A program made the translations under genes and the position numbers. From Papio anubis (taxonomy: Eukaryota > Chordata > Mammalia > Primates > Cercopithecidae), in the NCBI RefSeq assembly GCF_008728515.1, contig NC_044978.1, positions 1,383,771 to 1,447,770 on the forward strand: a DNA stretch of 64,000 bases. Reading direction: 5' to 3'. Shown one piece after another: positions 35,325-46,679 of this stretch (position 1 is its first letter; each line of letters starts with the position of its first letter). The notes under the pieces are model-generated. The model was not told the DNA's origin. It did no database searches and was given only the letters and a program-made list of their open reading frames with translations.

Positions 35325-35816
35325 GGATTTCCACCCTTGTTCAGAAACTATGTCAACCACTCTAAGACCCCTGGAGGGCCCATTGGCCACTTGCCACATT
35401 TTCTCTTACTCTGTTGTCAAGAAAGTAGGTGGATCCTCATAGTAACTCTAGTTTTTGTGGATCCTCGTGGAAACTGTAGTTTTTTTTTACTTTATCTGGT
35501 TGGTTCCCTCACAAGAAATCCACCTTATTATAGTAAGAAAACTGGAATTGGAGATCAAAGACTGGCTGTAGTATCATATCCACTGATCATGTGTAATATT
35601 AACTTGGGAAAATCTTTTCACATTTTAAGCATCAGTTTATATATGTGTAAGAGCAAGGAGTTGACAGTGATATCTAAATTTTTTTCCCACTCAATGTTAT
35701 GAGGTTTTATAAAATTCAGTTGTTTAAAATACCTGATTACTGTCTCGTTAATTTTAAAACCTTTTCACAACTAGGTCTATAATGAGGTATTGCTCCCCAC
35801 ACTTGAGGGCATTCGC
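35325..35816. other. unassigned non-coding DNA
   Basis: No repeat recognised. A 121-codon plus frame (35337-35702) lacks recognisable homology. Confidence 0.45.
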
Positions 35817-36335
35817 TGCGGGGGTTGGCCCGCAGACCCTGACCCAAACGATGGATGAATTAAACGTACACTGACACACAGATACTCTGCTTTGCCAGTC
35901 CTGCTTGTCCGACCGTCTGCACACCAAGAGAGGTTTGTTACTGTGGCCTTGAGCAGCTCACACTCCAGGCATTTATTTGGTATACAATTAACAACAGAAG
36001 CTTTGGGTCAACACACTTGCGGATAATTAACATGGTTAAGAGAGTAGTTCTAGGAATGACTAAAGCTCAGGTACCGAGGTCTAAGGTAAATAACATTACA
36101 GGGCAATATCCCTAGTTGACCTCCCCGCAAGAGGGGCCATCTGGCTCAAAGGTTAGTTAATGGATGTAGGGTAAACAGACTTAACTGGGGAAGCCTCTAT
36201 TGTCCCTATATTTACCCTATGACCTAATGCTCTAAGGTAAGTATCGGCTGCCTCAGCCTGTTCAATTATTACAAGTTATGTAACATTTCGGCCTTCCAAA
36301 AGGTTTATGACTATTCCCTATAACTTCCCCCAATA
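35817..36335 (-). mobile_element. HERV-K (ERV2)-like LTR, antisense
   Basis: Read in reverse it starts near TATTGGGGGAAGTTATAGGG, contains AATAAATGCCTGGAGTGTGA (polyadenylation signal zone) and ends CCAACCCCGCA, rich in CpG for this region. The layout and end sequences fit an ERV2/HERV-K group LTR, perhaps an LTR14-like one, though the subfamily is uncertain. An env-like tail adjoins its 5' end, so it is a 3' LTR rather than a solo LTR. Confidence 0.65.
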
Positions 36336-36517
36336 TTTCCCTTTAATACTTCTGCCACCATCTCAGTGAATCCCAACACTATAACATATAAGAAGAAGAA
36401 GAAAAAAAACAAACAGAGACCCAGACCAAGAATAAAAACTATAAACCCAATACATGCATGGAGTCCAAACCATGGCGCAAAATATCCTTTACTGAGTTTC
36501 CTCAAGTTCTCTATCAT
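36311..36517 (-). pseudogene. remnant of retroviral env C-terminus (transmembrane segment)
   Basis: A 68-codon minus-strand frame has a hydrophobic stretch (GFIVFILGLGLCLFFFFFFL) after a Trp/Phe/Gly patch, then a short polar tail, and stops just inside the LTR. This is the layout of an endogenous retroviral Env membrane anchor and tail next to a 3' LTR. Upstream it is disrupted by the 55-bp tandem repeats, so only the tail remains. Confidence 0.5.
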
Positions 36518-36648
36518 TCCCCCGAAAGTGTACTGTTATTACTTTACTGAGTTTCCTCAAGTTCTCTATCATTCCCCCGAAAGTGTACTGTTATTACTTT
36601 ACTGAGTTTCCTCAAGTTCTCTATCACTCCACTGAAAGTCTACTGTCA
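36487..36648. repeat. 55-bp x3 tandem repeat in the env remnant
   Basis: Units start at 36487, 36542 and 36597, each CTTTACTGAGTTTCCTCAAG. The first two are identical over the shared part; the third is diverged. 55 is not a multiple of three, so the expansion breaks the env frame. Confidence 0.93.
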
Positions 36649-38468
36649 TGGTCACAGAGGACCTGTCTCTCTGCCTCCAGCATTCTTTCCTCTCTACCTT
36701 ACAGTTCCTAAGTATCTTTGGCCTTTTACCCTTACTATAAGATTTCACGTTTTTCTTTTTCTGTCCATCTCAGAAGGCTTGTCCTTCAGTTTCGCCTGGG
36801 CTTCCCCTTGGAAGGCCTAGTGAATGGTCTCAAGTGATTGTGTCTGGAGGATAAGGGGAGTATGACAGCCACCTGCCCTTTCTTTTAGGGCTTATAGGAG
36901 CACATCTACCAAGCAAAGGAGTTCCTGCCAATGTGGAACATACCTTATAGCACAACCTCAGGGCATTATTATTTCTCTGGCTCTTTCCTCATCTTTTCAG
37001 AAACCTTATGTATTAGCTTACATTTCTATGACTCATGATGCAAAAGAACAGGTCACGTTAGAAGGGGAAAAGGGTGAGAAGAAATTCTGACCTACCTCAG
37101 TACACAATGTGAATAGGGTTAACTACATCATAAATTGTAAAAGAAAGAACAATAGACTTCGAAAGTTTTCTTTGTAAGTGCATGGCACGAGTAAAGGAGT
37201 GGGAGAACAAGTTTAGTTTCTGTAACTCTTTGGCCTGTAAGCCATACATTTCAGTACACGTGGTTATGTTATTTTTTCTCTTGATGGTAAATGAATGCTT
37301 CAAAAAAACATATCACTCAAGGGAGTTGAGAAAAGGAAATTAAGACTGTTAGAAAAGGACATTAATATTTACTGGTAACACTGAAATCAGAATTATATAT
37401 TAAAATGAAGTTTCTAAACTAATTTCCATATTTGACGAGAACAAAAACAGCTTCTCTGCAAGATAATACCACACGTTTCCAGAGCTCGTCCAGGATTCAT
37501 AACAGCTGCATGTTTTGTTGTTTAGAATCAGTATTTTGGTCACTGCATAATTCAATACTTTAAAAAATTGTTTCTATTAAGCAACATAATAAAACAAATG
37601 CTCATTTTTTTTACATATCCAAAGGCCTTGAAGAATTTTAACCAAAAATAGAAGGAAGGAAAATTATAATAAACAACGGCAATATGTTCATTTCCCATAT
37701 TTTGAGGTCCACCTGTTTAAATGTTTCCAAAGCCATTAAACACATCTGTTATTTTTTCCTCTAGATAAACAAATTATATGAAAAAGTAAATATACGGTTT
37801 CTAAAGCCAATTCAGACGGGATTTTCACACTGGGCACTTTACTTCCCTGTGTGCTTCATTTTCATCCTCTACAAAAATCGGTTTCTCTTATTTACCTCTC
37901 TGAGTCCTGTGAAGTGTTCTTGGTCCGTGTAATGCAAACACAAGGCCCACCGCCATCCCTCAGTTAATAACGGGCATGATCATTAGAGTGGGAGCAGCAG
38001 CAAGGGGGGTTCTCCATGCAGGCGTTCACGCATATGTCCTCTTTTCGTATCTTTCATCTTGTGGAGTCTCAACAGGCTGCAGCTTCTCTCACTAGAATAT
38101 TCAAAAGAGCATTTAAAATTAGGAGGTGGTCTCTAACGTGCCTTGTAGCTCTAATATTCTGGGAATCTTTGAGGCTGTATCCTATACATGGTTATTTTTG
38201 TTTTATTTCTATATAACTATTACCTGCCTTCTACCTGTAAAGATATTCCACAATCAGGAACGCATCATTTTTTTAGGTATAAAGCAAGACTCCTGAATGG
38301 CATGCTTGCATCAGCATTTAATAAGCGTCACCTTGATACTAATTGCATTAAACTTCTGTGGGGAATGTTCTATTTAATATCACTGTATCATCTACATGGG
38401 ACCCTGTTCTATTTTGCAGAACAGTTTTCATTATTTCACTGTGTCCCTCCCCTCAAGAAAGAGGACCT
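36649..38468. other. possible ERV internal remnant to ~37080, then unassigned; weak MIR at 37830-37935
   Basis: 36649-37080 may still be retroviral but I see no diagnostic motif. From 37080 on the DNA is AT-rich and unassigned, except TTCATTTTCATCCTCTACAAAA at about 37856, which resembles sense MIR. Confidence 0.4.
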
Positions 38469-38788
38469 GGCCTGGCGCAGTGGCTCATGCCTATAATCCT
38501 AGCATTTTGGGAGGCTGAGGCAGGCAGATTACTTGAGGCCAGGAGTTCAAAACCAGCCTGGCCAACATGAGGAAACCCTGCTCTACTAAAAATACAAAAA
38601 AAAAATAAAAATAAAATAAGCCAGGCAGGGTGGCGGGCACCTGTAATCTCAGCTACTTAGGAGGCCGAGGCAGGAGAATTGCTTGAACCTGGGAGGCAGA
38701 GGTTGCAGTGAGCTGAGATCGTGCCACTGCACTCCAGCCTGGGTGACACAGCGAGACTATCTCCCCCTGCAAAAAAAGAAAAAAAACG
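38469..38788 (+). mobile_element. Alu, sense
   Basis: Starts GGCCTGGCGCAGTGGC, has an enlarged AAAAATAAAATAA middle linker and ends in a mixed A-rich tail. GAGGACCT before it and GAAGACCT after it look like the target duplication. Confidence 0.94.
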
Positions 38789-39416
38789 AAGACCTACTCC
38801 AAACAGCATTAGTGAGAAATGGGTATTTTACTGAATATATCTTGAAGAAACGTGTGATAGAAGGGTACAATACTAACAACACAGCAATTCACCTCCCTTC
38901 AAAAATAAAAATACCCATTAGATATTATATTGGTCTGGACTCTGAGAAGCTAGCTGATATCAGCACAGAATTAAACATGCAAGGATTTTATTAAGAAAAC
39001 TACTGTGAAAGAAAATGGTGAAGGAGCCAGAGGAGTCTGCAAGAAAACATCTTAGGCACTTTCCAGTCTCTGGAAGGTTCAGCAAAGCTACTGGAGGTCC
39101 ATGAGTCAACCTCAGCCATCAGAGGAGCTCATGGCTCCCAGAACAGGCATCCCTGCTTCCACCTCAGTCATTGACTGGAAAGCAGCCCATGGGAATGTGG
39201 TTACAGCCCAAATGCACGGTGGATTTCAGCTCAATGGCCAGGCTCTTGGTCACTAACCCCTCTGTAAGTGGAGATCTGCAGGGTGTAGTCTCTGGGCCAA
39301 ATCTCTCTTCCCAAACTCTGCTCTGGTATCCACTGCAAATCCCACCCAGTGTCCCAGTGAACTGCCCGTTGGTCTAGTCTTTCAAACATCACACACTCAA
39401 GAATTCTCCCTTCAGA
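38789..39416. other. unassigned non-coding DNA
   Basis: No repeat recognised. An 82-codon minus frame at 39231-39479 is partly Alu-derived. Confidence 0.45.
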
Positions 39417-39660
39417 GCTTTTCTTTTCTTTTAGACAAAGTCTCGCTCTGTCACCCAGGCTGGAGTGTGGTGGTGCCATCTCAGTTCACAGCAACCTTTG
39501 CCTCCCAGGTTCAGGCAATTCTCCTGCCTCAACCTCCCCAGTAGCTGGGATTACAGGTGCGTGCCACCATGCCCGGCTAATTTTTGTATTTTTAGTAGAG
39601 ATGGGGTTTCACCATGTTGGTCAGGCTGGTCTCGAACTCCTGACCTCACTATCCACCCCT
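39417..39660 (-). mobile_element. Alu, antisense, truncated at its 5' end
   Basis: Runs from TTTTCTTTTCTTTTAGAC to CTCGAACTCCTGACCTCAC. The expected last ~50 bp (CCCAAAGTGCTGGGATTACAG to the end) are absent. Confidence 0.92.
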
Positions 39661-40299
39661 TCAAAGCTTTTCTACACCTGTTCCTTTCTCTCGTCTCTTC
39701 TACAGGCTTATCCAAAGTTGCGTCATCCCTCATTATTCTCAGGCATATTAAAGCCATGACTTTGCTTGCCCTCAGGAAATTAAACATCCATCAGTCACCA
39801 GGAGTCACAATCCACAGAAGACAGCGAGTAGGAGGACGCCACAGAACGCATCGTGTTTCCTGCCGTGTTAAAGCAGGGCTGTGCTGTCATCAACCCGTGG
39901 TGTGCCACTGATTACACGGCACCCCATCATCTGGCTTCTGTCGCCACCAATATACTGAAACTGCTTCATAAAGTCATCAGTGTGTTTTTAATTGTCAAGT
40001 TGATTGGACATTTCACAGCCATTATTCCTGACTTTTATAAGCATTTGACATGACTGATCATTCATTTCTTGAAATTGTATTTTTCCCAGACAGCCATGAT
40101 AAATACTCTGAATATTGTTCTGGCGCTTTCACAGCTATCTCATTTCTCTTTTTTCTTATGTCTTTTGTTCCTCCCCATTCCTTAAATATGGGTGTTCCCC
40201 AGACCTCTTGCTTTAGTCGTGTGGTCTAAATACATACTTTCCCTAGGAACTGTATTCTCTAGTATAGAAGAATAATTTTCCTTTACATTTGTATGTTTT
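39661..40299. other. unassigned non-coding DNA
   Basis: No recognised repeat or gene in this stretch. Confidence 0.45.
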
Positions 40300-40816
40300 A
40301 TTTATCAAATTTTAATATGACAACATGCACTATATTAAGTTCTGAGGATAATATTATGGGGAAAAATCTCTGGCTTGAAGGAATGTTGTCCAATGGGAGA
40401 AACATAAAAGCAAACAAGCAATTACAAGGCAAGGAACCACTGTGATGATGGGGATGTACAGGGCTCAGGGCGCACACAGGAGGATATCTAACTTATAACC
40501 TGGGAAATTAGGGAAGAGTCTCATAGGAAGGAAATCACCAGTGTGTCATCATAATAACAGGAGCAGCAGGGCATTCCAAACGAAGAGAGCACCGTGTTTG
40601 AGGAGCTGTAATTCAGTTACATAGTTCAGTAGATCAGCTATTGAATCAAGGACAATAGGAGAGGCTGGGTCACAAAGATGCTGAACAATCAAGCTACTGA
40701 GATGAAGGACATTGTGTGCACTACTGCAGCCTTTGGTTCTCACGCTGACAGCTGTGAGGATTCACAGACTTCAAAGAAGAGCATGACTTAATGTTTCAGA
40801 AGGTTTTTGGAGCTTC
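40300..40816 (-). mobile_element. L2-like fossil, antisense
   Basis: GAAACATAAAAGCAAACAAG, ACCTGGGAAATTAGGGAAG, AGCAGGGCATTCCAAACG and AGAGCATGACTTAATG follow the reversed L2 3' region in order. Its end forms one arm of the 94-bp inverted repeat. Confidence 0.5.
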
Positions 40817-40910
40817 CACAATGTCCTTCATCTCAGTAGCTTGATTGTTCAGCATCTTTGTGACCCAACCTCTCCTATTTTCCTTGATTCAACAGCTGAT
40901 CTACTGAACT
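40623..40910. repeat. 94-bp inverted repeat, 97% identical arms
   Basis: Left arm 40623-40716 and right arm 40817-40910 are reverse complements with three mismatches in 94 positions, separated by a 100-bp loop. Arm ends are AGTTCAGTAGATCAGCT and AAGGACATTGTG. The arms are far more alike than the surrounding old repeat DNA, pointing to a recent inverted duplication. Confidence 0.96.
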
Positions 40911-40919
40911 AGGGATATA

Positions 40920-41254
40920 CAGTTAGCGATCAGCACCCATGGGCTCTGCATCCATGGGTTCAACCATGTGCAGATTGAAAAGGCAGTTAGGCCTGTAATC
41001 ATTGCATCTCTACTGAAAAATGTACAGACTTGATGTTATTCCCCAAACAATACAGTAAAACAACTGTTCCCGTAGCATTTATTCGTGTTAGGTATTATAG
41101 GGAGTCTAGAGATGATTTCAGTACACGGAGTATGTGTGTCAGTGACATGCAAACACAACACCGTTTTGTATAAGGGACTTGAGCATCTGTGGATTTTGGT
41201 TAAAAAGCAAGGGGTTCCTGGAAGCAATCCCTAGCAGATACTCAGGGATGACTG
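40920..41254 (+). mobile_element. MER2-type DNA transposon, opposite orientation to the other two
   Basis: Starts CAGTTAGCGATCAGCACCC, has CATCCATGGGTTCAACC, GGTATTATAGGGAGTC and GGGACTTGAGCATCTG, and ends AGGGATGACTG. Length about 335 bp, the usual MER2 size. It abuts the right arm of the inverted repeat. Confidence 0.8.
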
Positions 41255-41508
41255 AATTTGAGGTAAGAACAATATCTAAGAACTCTCCAGCTCAGTTTGA
41301 TAAAATATTACTTAAGCCTACTATGTACCAAGCTCTTTAAAGTGCTGAGTGTTAAAGGCTTGCTTAAGAGTAATGTGTATAGTACAATCCCATTAAATCA
41401 AAGCCAAACATCAAAGATAAACAAAAAAGAACTCTTATGTTCTTTTAAGTGTGTATGTAACCTATGTTTATACATGTAGTATTATTCTGGAGTAAACTAC
41501 CGTAACTG

Positions 41509-41801
41509 GGCCGGACGCGGTGGCTCACGCCTGTAATCCCAGCACTGTGGGAGGCCAAGGTGGGCAGATCACGAGGTCAAGAGATCGAGACCATCCTTGC
41601 CAACATGGTGAAACCTGGGCTCTACTAAAAACACAAAAATTAGCTGTGTGTGGTGGTGCACGCCTGTAGTCCCAACTACTCGGGGGGGTGAGGCAGGAGA
41701 ATCGCTTGAACCCAGGAGGTGGAGGTTGCAGTGAGCTGAGATTGTGCCATTGCACTCCAGCCTGAGTGACAGAGTGGTCTCAAAAAAAAAAAAAAAAAAA
41801 A
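41509..41801 (+). mobile_element. Alu, sense (AluSc/Y-like)
   Basis: Starts GGCCGGACGCGGTGGC, has GATCACGAGGTCAAGAGATC and ends in an A20 tail. AAACTACCGTAACT before and AACCTACTGTAACT after are the target duplication. Confidence 0.95.
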
Positions 41802-41879
41802 CCTACTGTAACTCAGTTACCAAACCAAAAATGTTTCACTCTTTATTTTCCTCTTCCTCATATCCAGTTATCCCATCTG

Positions 41880-42785
41880 TTCCAATTCTAAAGGAACTCT
41901 TGTAAACGCTTATTTTTCCATCTGCATTGCCACCATCCCAATCTACACCACACCATCTCTTGCCTAACCTCTGCCATTAGTTTCTTAACCTGCTCTCGGG
42001 TGTCTACTCTTCTTCCCCGATGATCTCTTCTCCACATGGTAGACAGAAGAATCTTTATGTGAGTGAGTCTGACTGTGTCATTCCACATCTGAAATTATCC
42101 AATGACTTCTCACGGGATTTAAAATGAAGCGAAACTCTTGTCCCACGCCCTATAAGGCCTCATGTAATCTGACCCCGCACGCTTCTTTACTCTCTTCTTA
42201 GGCTGCTCTGCTCCACCCACTTCGCCAACTATATTCACTCAGTGATTCGCAGTCTTTAGACTAGGCTGTGATTTTTCTCACATATTTCTATCTACACTGT
42301 TCACTGCCTCCACCATTACCACCCTGATCCATAACACTACCATTTCGTGACTGGCTACCCAATTTCTTATCTGGGCTTCCTGCTTCTATTTTTCCACATA
42401 GCAGCCAAAGTGACTCTTTCAAAATGTAAACCAATTTATGTTGCTCTCCTGCTAAAATCCCTCAATAGCTCCTCATCACATTTAAAATAAGATTCAGTAC
42501 CCTGACCCTAATTAACCAAACCTCACAGACCTCACTGGCTCCTCCCGGCCTCCGCTTCCTCCTGTGGCCCCCGTTCCGCCACCCCGCAGCCACCTGGACT
42601 CCCCACGGTTCTTCCACATAGCAAGGCACCTAAGAACCCCACTGCTCCCCCGCCAGGAGCCCTCTGTCCCAAGACATCTTCAGGGCTCTCGCCTTCATGT
42701 CAGTTTTCTATTCAAATAGCATCTCCTTAAAAAGACCTTCCCTGGCCTCCCCAAAATCCTTACACTTCCCCCAATCACTTCATCT
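41880..42785 (+). mobile_element. L2-derived region, sense, with the same segment twice
   Basis: Two consecutive stretches both match the L2 3' region: 42032-42140 (CTCCACATGGTAGACAGAAG, GACTGTGTCATTCCAC) and 42394-42510 (CCACATAGCAGCCAAAGTG, ACATTTAAAATAAGATTC). The tail AAAGACCTTCCCTGGCCTCC also fits L2. Either two L2 insertions lie side by side or there was an old duplication. Confidence 0.55.
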
Positions 42786-42811
42786 TTTTTTTTTAAAAGA
42801 CCTTTATCGAG

Positions 42812-43113
42812 GCTGGGCGTGGTGGCTCTTGCCTGTAATCCCAGTACTTTGGGAGGCTGTGGCAGGCAGATTACTTGAGGACAGGAGATCAAGACCAGCT
42901 TGGCCAACATGGTAAAATCCCATCTCTACTAAAAATACAAAATCAGCCAAGCGTGGTGGTGCACATCTGTAGTCTCAGCTACTTGGGAGGCTAAGGCAGG
43001 AGAATCGCTTGAACCCAGGAGGCAGAGGTTGCAGTGAGCTGAGATCGTGCCACTGCACTCCAGTCTGGGCAACAGAGCAAGACACTGTCTCAAAAAGACA
43101 AAAATAAAATAAA
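42812..43113 (+). mobile_element. Alu, sense
   Basis: Starts GGCTGGGCGTGGTGGC and ends in AAAATAAAATAAAAAG. AAAAGACCTTTATCGA before and AAAAGATCTTTATTGA after mark a 16-bp target duplication. Confidence 0.95.
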
Positions 43114-43307
43114 AAGATCTTTATTGAGATGTAATTTACATATCATAAAATTCATCTAATTTTAACATATGATTCAGTGATTTTAGTAAACTTGCTAAGT
43201 CTGCAACCATCACCAGAATCCAGTTTTAGAACATTTCCATCTTTGCAGTAAGTTCCCTCAGGCCAGTCAGCAGCGAATCCCCTTTCCCTCTCTCAGCCCT
43301 GGGTAAA

Positions 43308-43750
43308 TGAAACTGACCCAGGGGTCTCACAGATATTTTTTGATAAATATAGGAATTGACCCTTCTAATCTTAAAGCTTGAAACTTATATTTCTTTAAAC
43401 TGAGTTCCTCCCTCAGAAAATGATCATCAGGTCTCTCAAAAAAAAGTATCAAACAACTGAAACTCACCAGATCATCGCATCCAGACAACGAGATGCCAGA
43501 CCCTGCATTCACCGTGATGGCTTCCTTGCGTCTCCCTAGTTCCTGTTTCCTTACACACAGTTGCATTTTTTCCCTGCTATATAAACTCCTGGTTTTAGTG
43601 GGCCAGGGAAGAGATGGATTTGAGACTGAGTTTCCATCTCCTCAGCTGCAGCACCTGATTAAAGGTTCTTCCTTGGCAATACTCATGGTCTCAATCACTG
43701 GCTTTCTGTGCAGCGAGTAGCAGGACCTTGACCGAACCCCTGGTGTTTTG
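43308..43750 (+). mobile_element. solo LTR of an ERV family (same as 12632-13412), sense
   Basis: Starts TGAAACTGACCCAGGGG, has CTATATAAACTCCTGG (TATA-like), GATTAAAGG (polyadenylation-type) and ends CCCCTGGTGTTTTG. GTAA occurs immediately before (43303-43306) and after (43751-43754). It lies within reversed L1 sequence. Family name not known to me. Confidence 0.78.
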
Positions 43751-43919
43751 GTAACATAAACACTCATCTGCCTTCTTTTTCCATAGATTTGCCTTTTCTA
43801 AACATCCCGTATAAATAGAACGGTTAAAATATGTGGTCTTTAGAACCTGACTTCTTGGTATATTATACTTAAATAACGTGTTCAACTAATTCTATTGAAC
43901 ATCCACTTTATGCCATATA

Positions 43920-44462
43920 TATACAATAAAATATATATAAAATATTACATATATATAACCCCATGCTCTACTGAGGAGAATAGAGTGAGCAAATAATCAT
44001 ACAAACAGTGTCAAATTTCATGGAAGTTTCATGATGCTCTGGGAGCATGGCTGGGAGTGGGGAAGGCTTGCCTGTGGAGCAGTATTGGACTATGACTGAA
44101 GAATAGCAGTTACCTAGGCAAAGGGCAAAGTGTTTCAGATAGAGGGATCAGGACATGCCTAGTAACAGAAGGGAGTGTGTTTAACACGACTCTGGAGAAA
44201 ATACTTGGCTGGAGCACTGACAGGAAACGAAGGACGGTGGAGACAAGGCTTTCTCATCACTTTCTATCCCTGTATGTTTGTTATTTCACTATTGTTTCCA
44301 AAGTTATCACTAGCAGACATTGCAGTGTGTATATACTGTTTACATCCTTCACTACAACATAAGCTCCTTGAGGGTATAAACTTTGATTTATCACTATTAT
44401 TCCAATATTTAGAAGAGGGTTTGCCATAATAAGCATTCAATAAATACTTGTTGAATGAAATA
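43920..44462. mobile_element. L2 pieces in both orientations
   Basis: 43930-44210 resembles antisense L2 (GGCAAAGGGCAAAGTGTTTC, GGATCAGGACATGCC). 44300-44462 is sense L2 3' end (CATAAGCTCCTTGAGGG, CATTCAATAAATACTTGTTG). An ATATAT patch lies at the start. Confidence 0.5.
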
Positions 44463-46679
44463 TTCAAATAAGAGACTGGGGAGCCCTAATAATTAACACA
44501 TTAAGAATGCAGACATTTGTTAATTAGAATAAATTAAATAGCTACTGAGAGCCATCTTATGCAACATCTTAATACATCTAAGCTATGTTCAGATGAGAGG
44601 AATTCAGTGAAATAATGAATTTGGGGAAAAAATACTAGCAGATTTACTTTTTAACTAATAATAGACTGGAAATATTTAAAGTATAATGAACTACTTAACA
44701 TTGGTATATGTTAATAACTTATTTAAATTTATCAATGATTTTTGTTAGTGATAGCTCTTGAATACTATAGTTATTTCACTCTTTTTTAACCTCATAGATT
44801 AATTTCATAAATGCAATCAGCTGAATGTAACTTAATAAAGATGTGGCTTCCAACATTTATATGTTGTCAGGAAGAAAAAAATGACTTTCTCAATTATTTT
44901 TATAAAACAAGATGACTTTCTGTGGAGTAATTCTCTTGAAAGAATAAGTACTGGGTGAATAAAATATGCTAGAAATATGTATCTATTTCAAACATATATT
45001 TAAATAGGTTTTTTTAAATAATAGGCCACATTTTAGGTCCATGGATTTCAATAGATTTTTTCTTTAGAAAAAAAATCAAATTTTTATGACTTCATTTAGT
45101 TTTAATAAAAATACTTTAATAAAATCATATTGTATAAGGTCATTCACACTATATTGATGATTGCTCCAATTATGAAACCTAGCCAAATTTAGACAGGTTT
45201 AAAATAAATCAGTGCTTTTAAAAAAGTAAGCCTCAGTTGTACATTGTGTTATAAACTGAAGGTCTTATGTTATGGAAACAAAGATGTTACTTCTCAAAAA
45301 CAATGTAATTATCGCTTCAAGGTGGCAAGTAAATCTAGAAATCAGATTCCACTGAGATGCTGTAAAAGTTCTGCTTATCACAAAATAAGTCAATAGACTC
45401 AAAATAGTCTGTAAACAACAGATCAATAAAAATGCCTTAAAATGCCATTTAATTTATTCCAAAGTATTTCCTGAGGACTTTCTTCTTGGGAAAAGCTGCT
45501 TGCTTTAGGATTCCAAACAAAGGGAGCCCGGAAGCTGCCCGGAAATCCCTGAAGGTACGTCTGGAAGAACGTGCTCTCCGCGGCTGGGTGAACGACGATG
45601 TTGATGCAGAATTGGAAATGCTCATTTTTGAAAGGGACCTGCAACCAACCATTTGATACCAGCACATTCCCTGATATTCCCTCTAAATATCTAGTTAGTA
45701 AATTCTAGTAAGAAAAATATCTTCCTCCAAAGGACAAGTTAGACCTTTGTATAGTGTCAATAGTTAAAAGTTTTTCTGTATAACCGCAAATCATGTCGTC
45801 TCCAACCGTCCAATCTATTTTTACCCCTTAGGGTCATTCAGGAAGAAAAATAAACTCAGCTTGGGGACGGACTAGTCACTGGAGGTAAAGGAGAGAATGG
45901 AATCTAGGGTGGCTCTTAGATTTACAGCTTGTATTTATATGAGACTGTGCATGGTAAATACGGTTTTTTTAAGCGGCATGTGTTATAGTTGTCAAATTTG
46001 TATAAACATACAGATTGATGCATTATAATTCTGCCTTTAAACAAAGTGCTTAATGCCACATTTAAATTGCAAATGTTGACTTCAATCGAATCTCCTCATG
46101 TTAATAAAATATTAGGAACTCTATCAAATATAATCCTGATTATGATAATATAGTTTTTCAGAAGCCAAATTTTCTTCAGGTCCAAGAATCCTACAGCACG
46201 TGTATGAGGAATAGTTCTATCTTAATAGATACCTTTGTATCCAGCAGAAAAGCATCCACATGCCACTTTGCGGTAAGTATCAAATAAAAATATAAAGATG
46301 CAAACACTTCACACAATGCAATGTCCTTCCTTGATTTTCTGTGAAGAAAACTATACATGTGTTTGTGGACTAGCTGTGTATATAATCAGGTTCTAAAATT
46401 AACAGAAAACAAAAGAACTGAGGTGCAAACAGGGAAAAGGGAAAACAGACAATGCAAGAAAAAGCTGAGGATGACAGCAGGGAAGGCTGTCCAAAGTGAC
46501 ACAAAGTGATAGCATGCCTCGGTAAGAATGCTGAACCGTAGACTTTAAAAACAGAGAGAGCCTCTTCTGAAAGTATACAACTTGAGTATCTCTAAGAGTG
46601 TGCGTGTGAATGTGTGTGTGTGTCATGACAGTGAATGAGGAGAGTTCACACACAAAAATTTGAAATTAATTGTCCCTAT
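44463..46679. other. unassigned AT-rich DNA with one open-frame patch
   Basis: No repeat recognised apart from short TG at about 46598-46624. 45440-45665 is unusual and listed separately. Confidence 0.45.
45423..45665 (-). other. open-frame, CpG-bearing patch; possible exon or pseudogene fragment
   Basis: An 80-codon minus frame (PFKNEHFQFCINIVVHPAAE and on) is open. The plus strand also reads without stops for about 65 codons over the same stretch (for example SLKVRLEERALRGWVNDDVD). CpGs cluster at 45555-45600 in otherwise AT-rich DNA. I do not recognise a protein in either frame, and no convincing splice sites are seen. Confidence 0.25.

Larger units (their letters stand above)
42786..43870 (-). 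mobile_element. antisense L1 3'UTR piece, split by Alu and LTR
   Basis: A poly-T start at 42786, then CTTTATTGAGATGTAATTTAC, CTGCAACCATCACCAGAATC, and after the LTR CTTTTTCCATAGATTTGCC and AAATATGTGGTCTTTAG. This is reversed old L1 3' sequence. The Alu 42812-43113 and LTR 43308-43750 interrupt it. Confidence 0.75.

Noticed and set aside
39465..39911. 148-codon plus frame
   Set aside because: Its first half is antisense Alu and the rest shows no homology.
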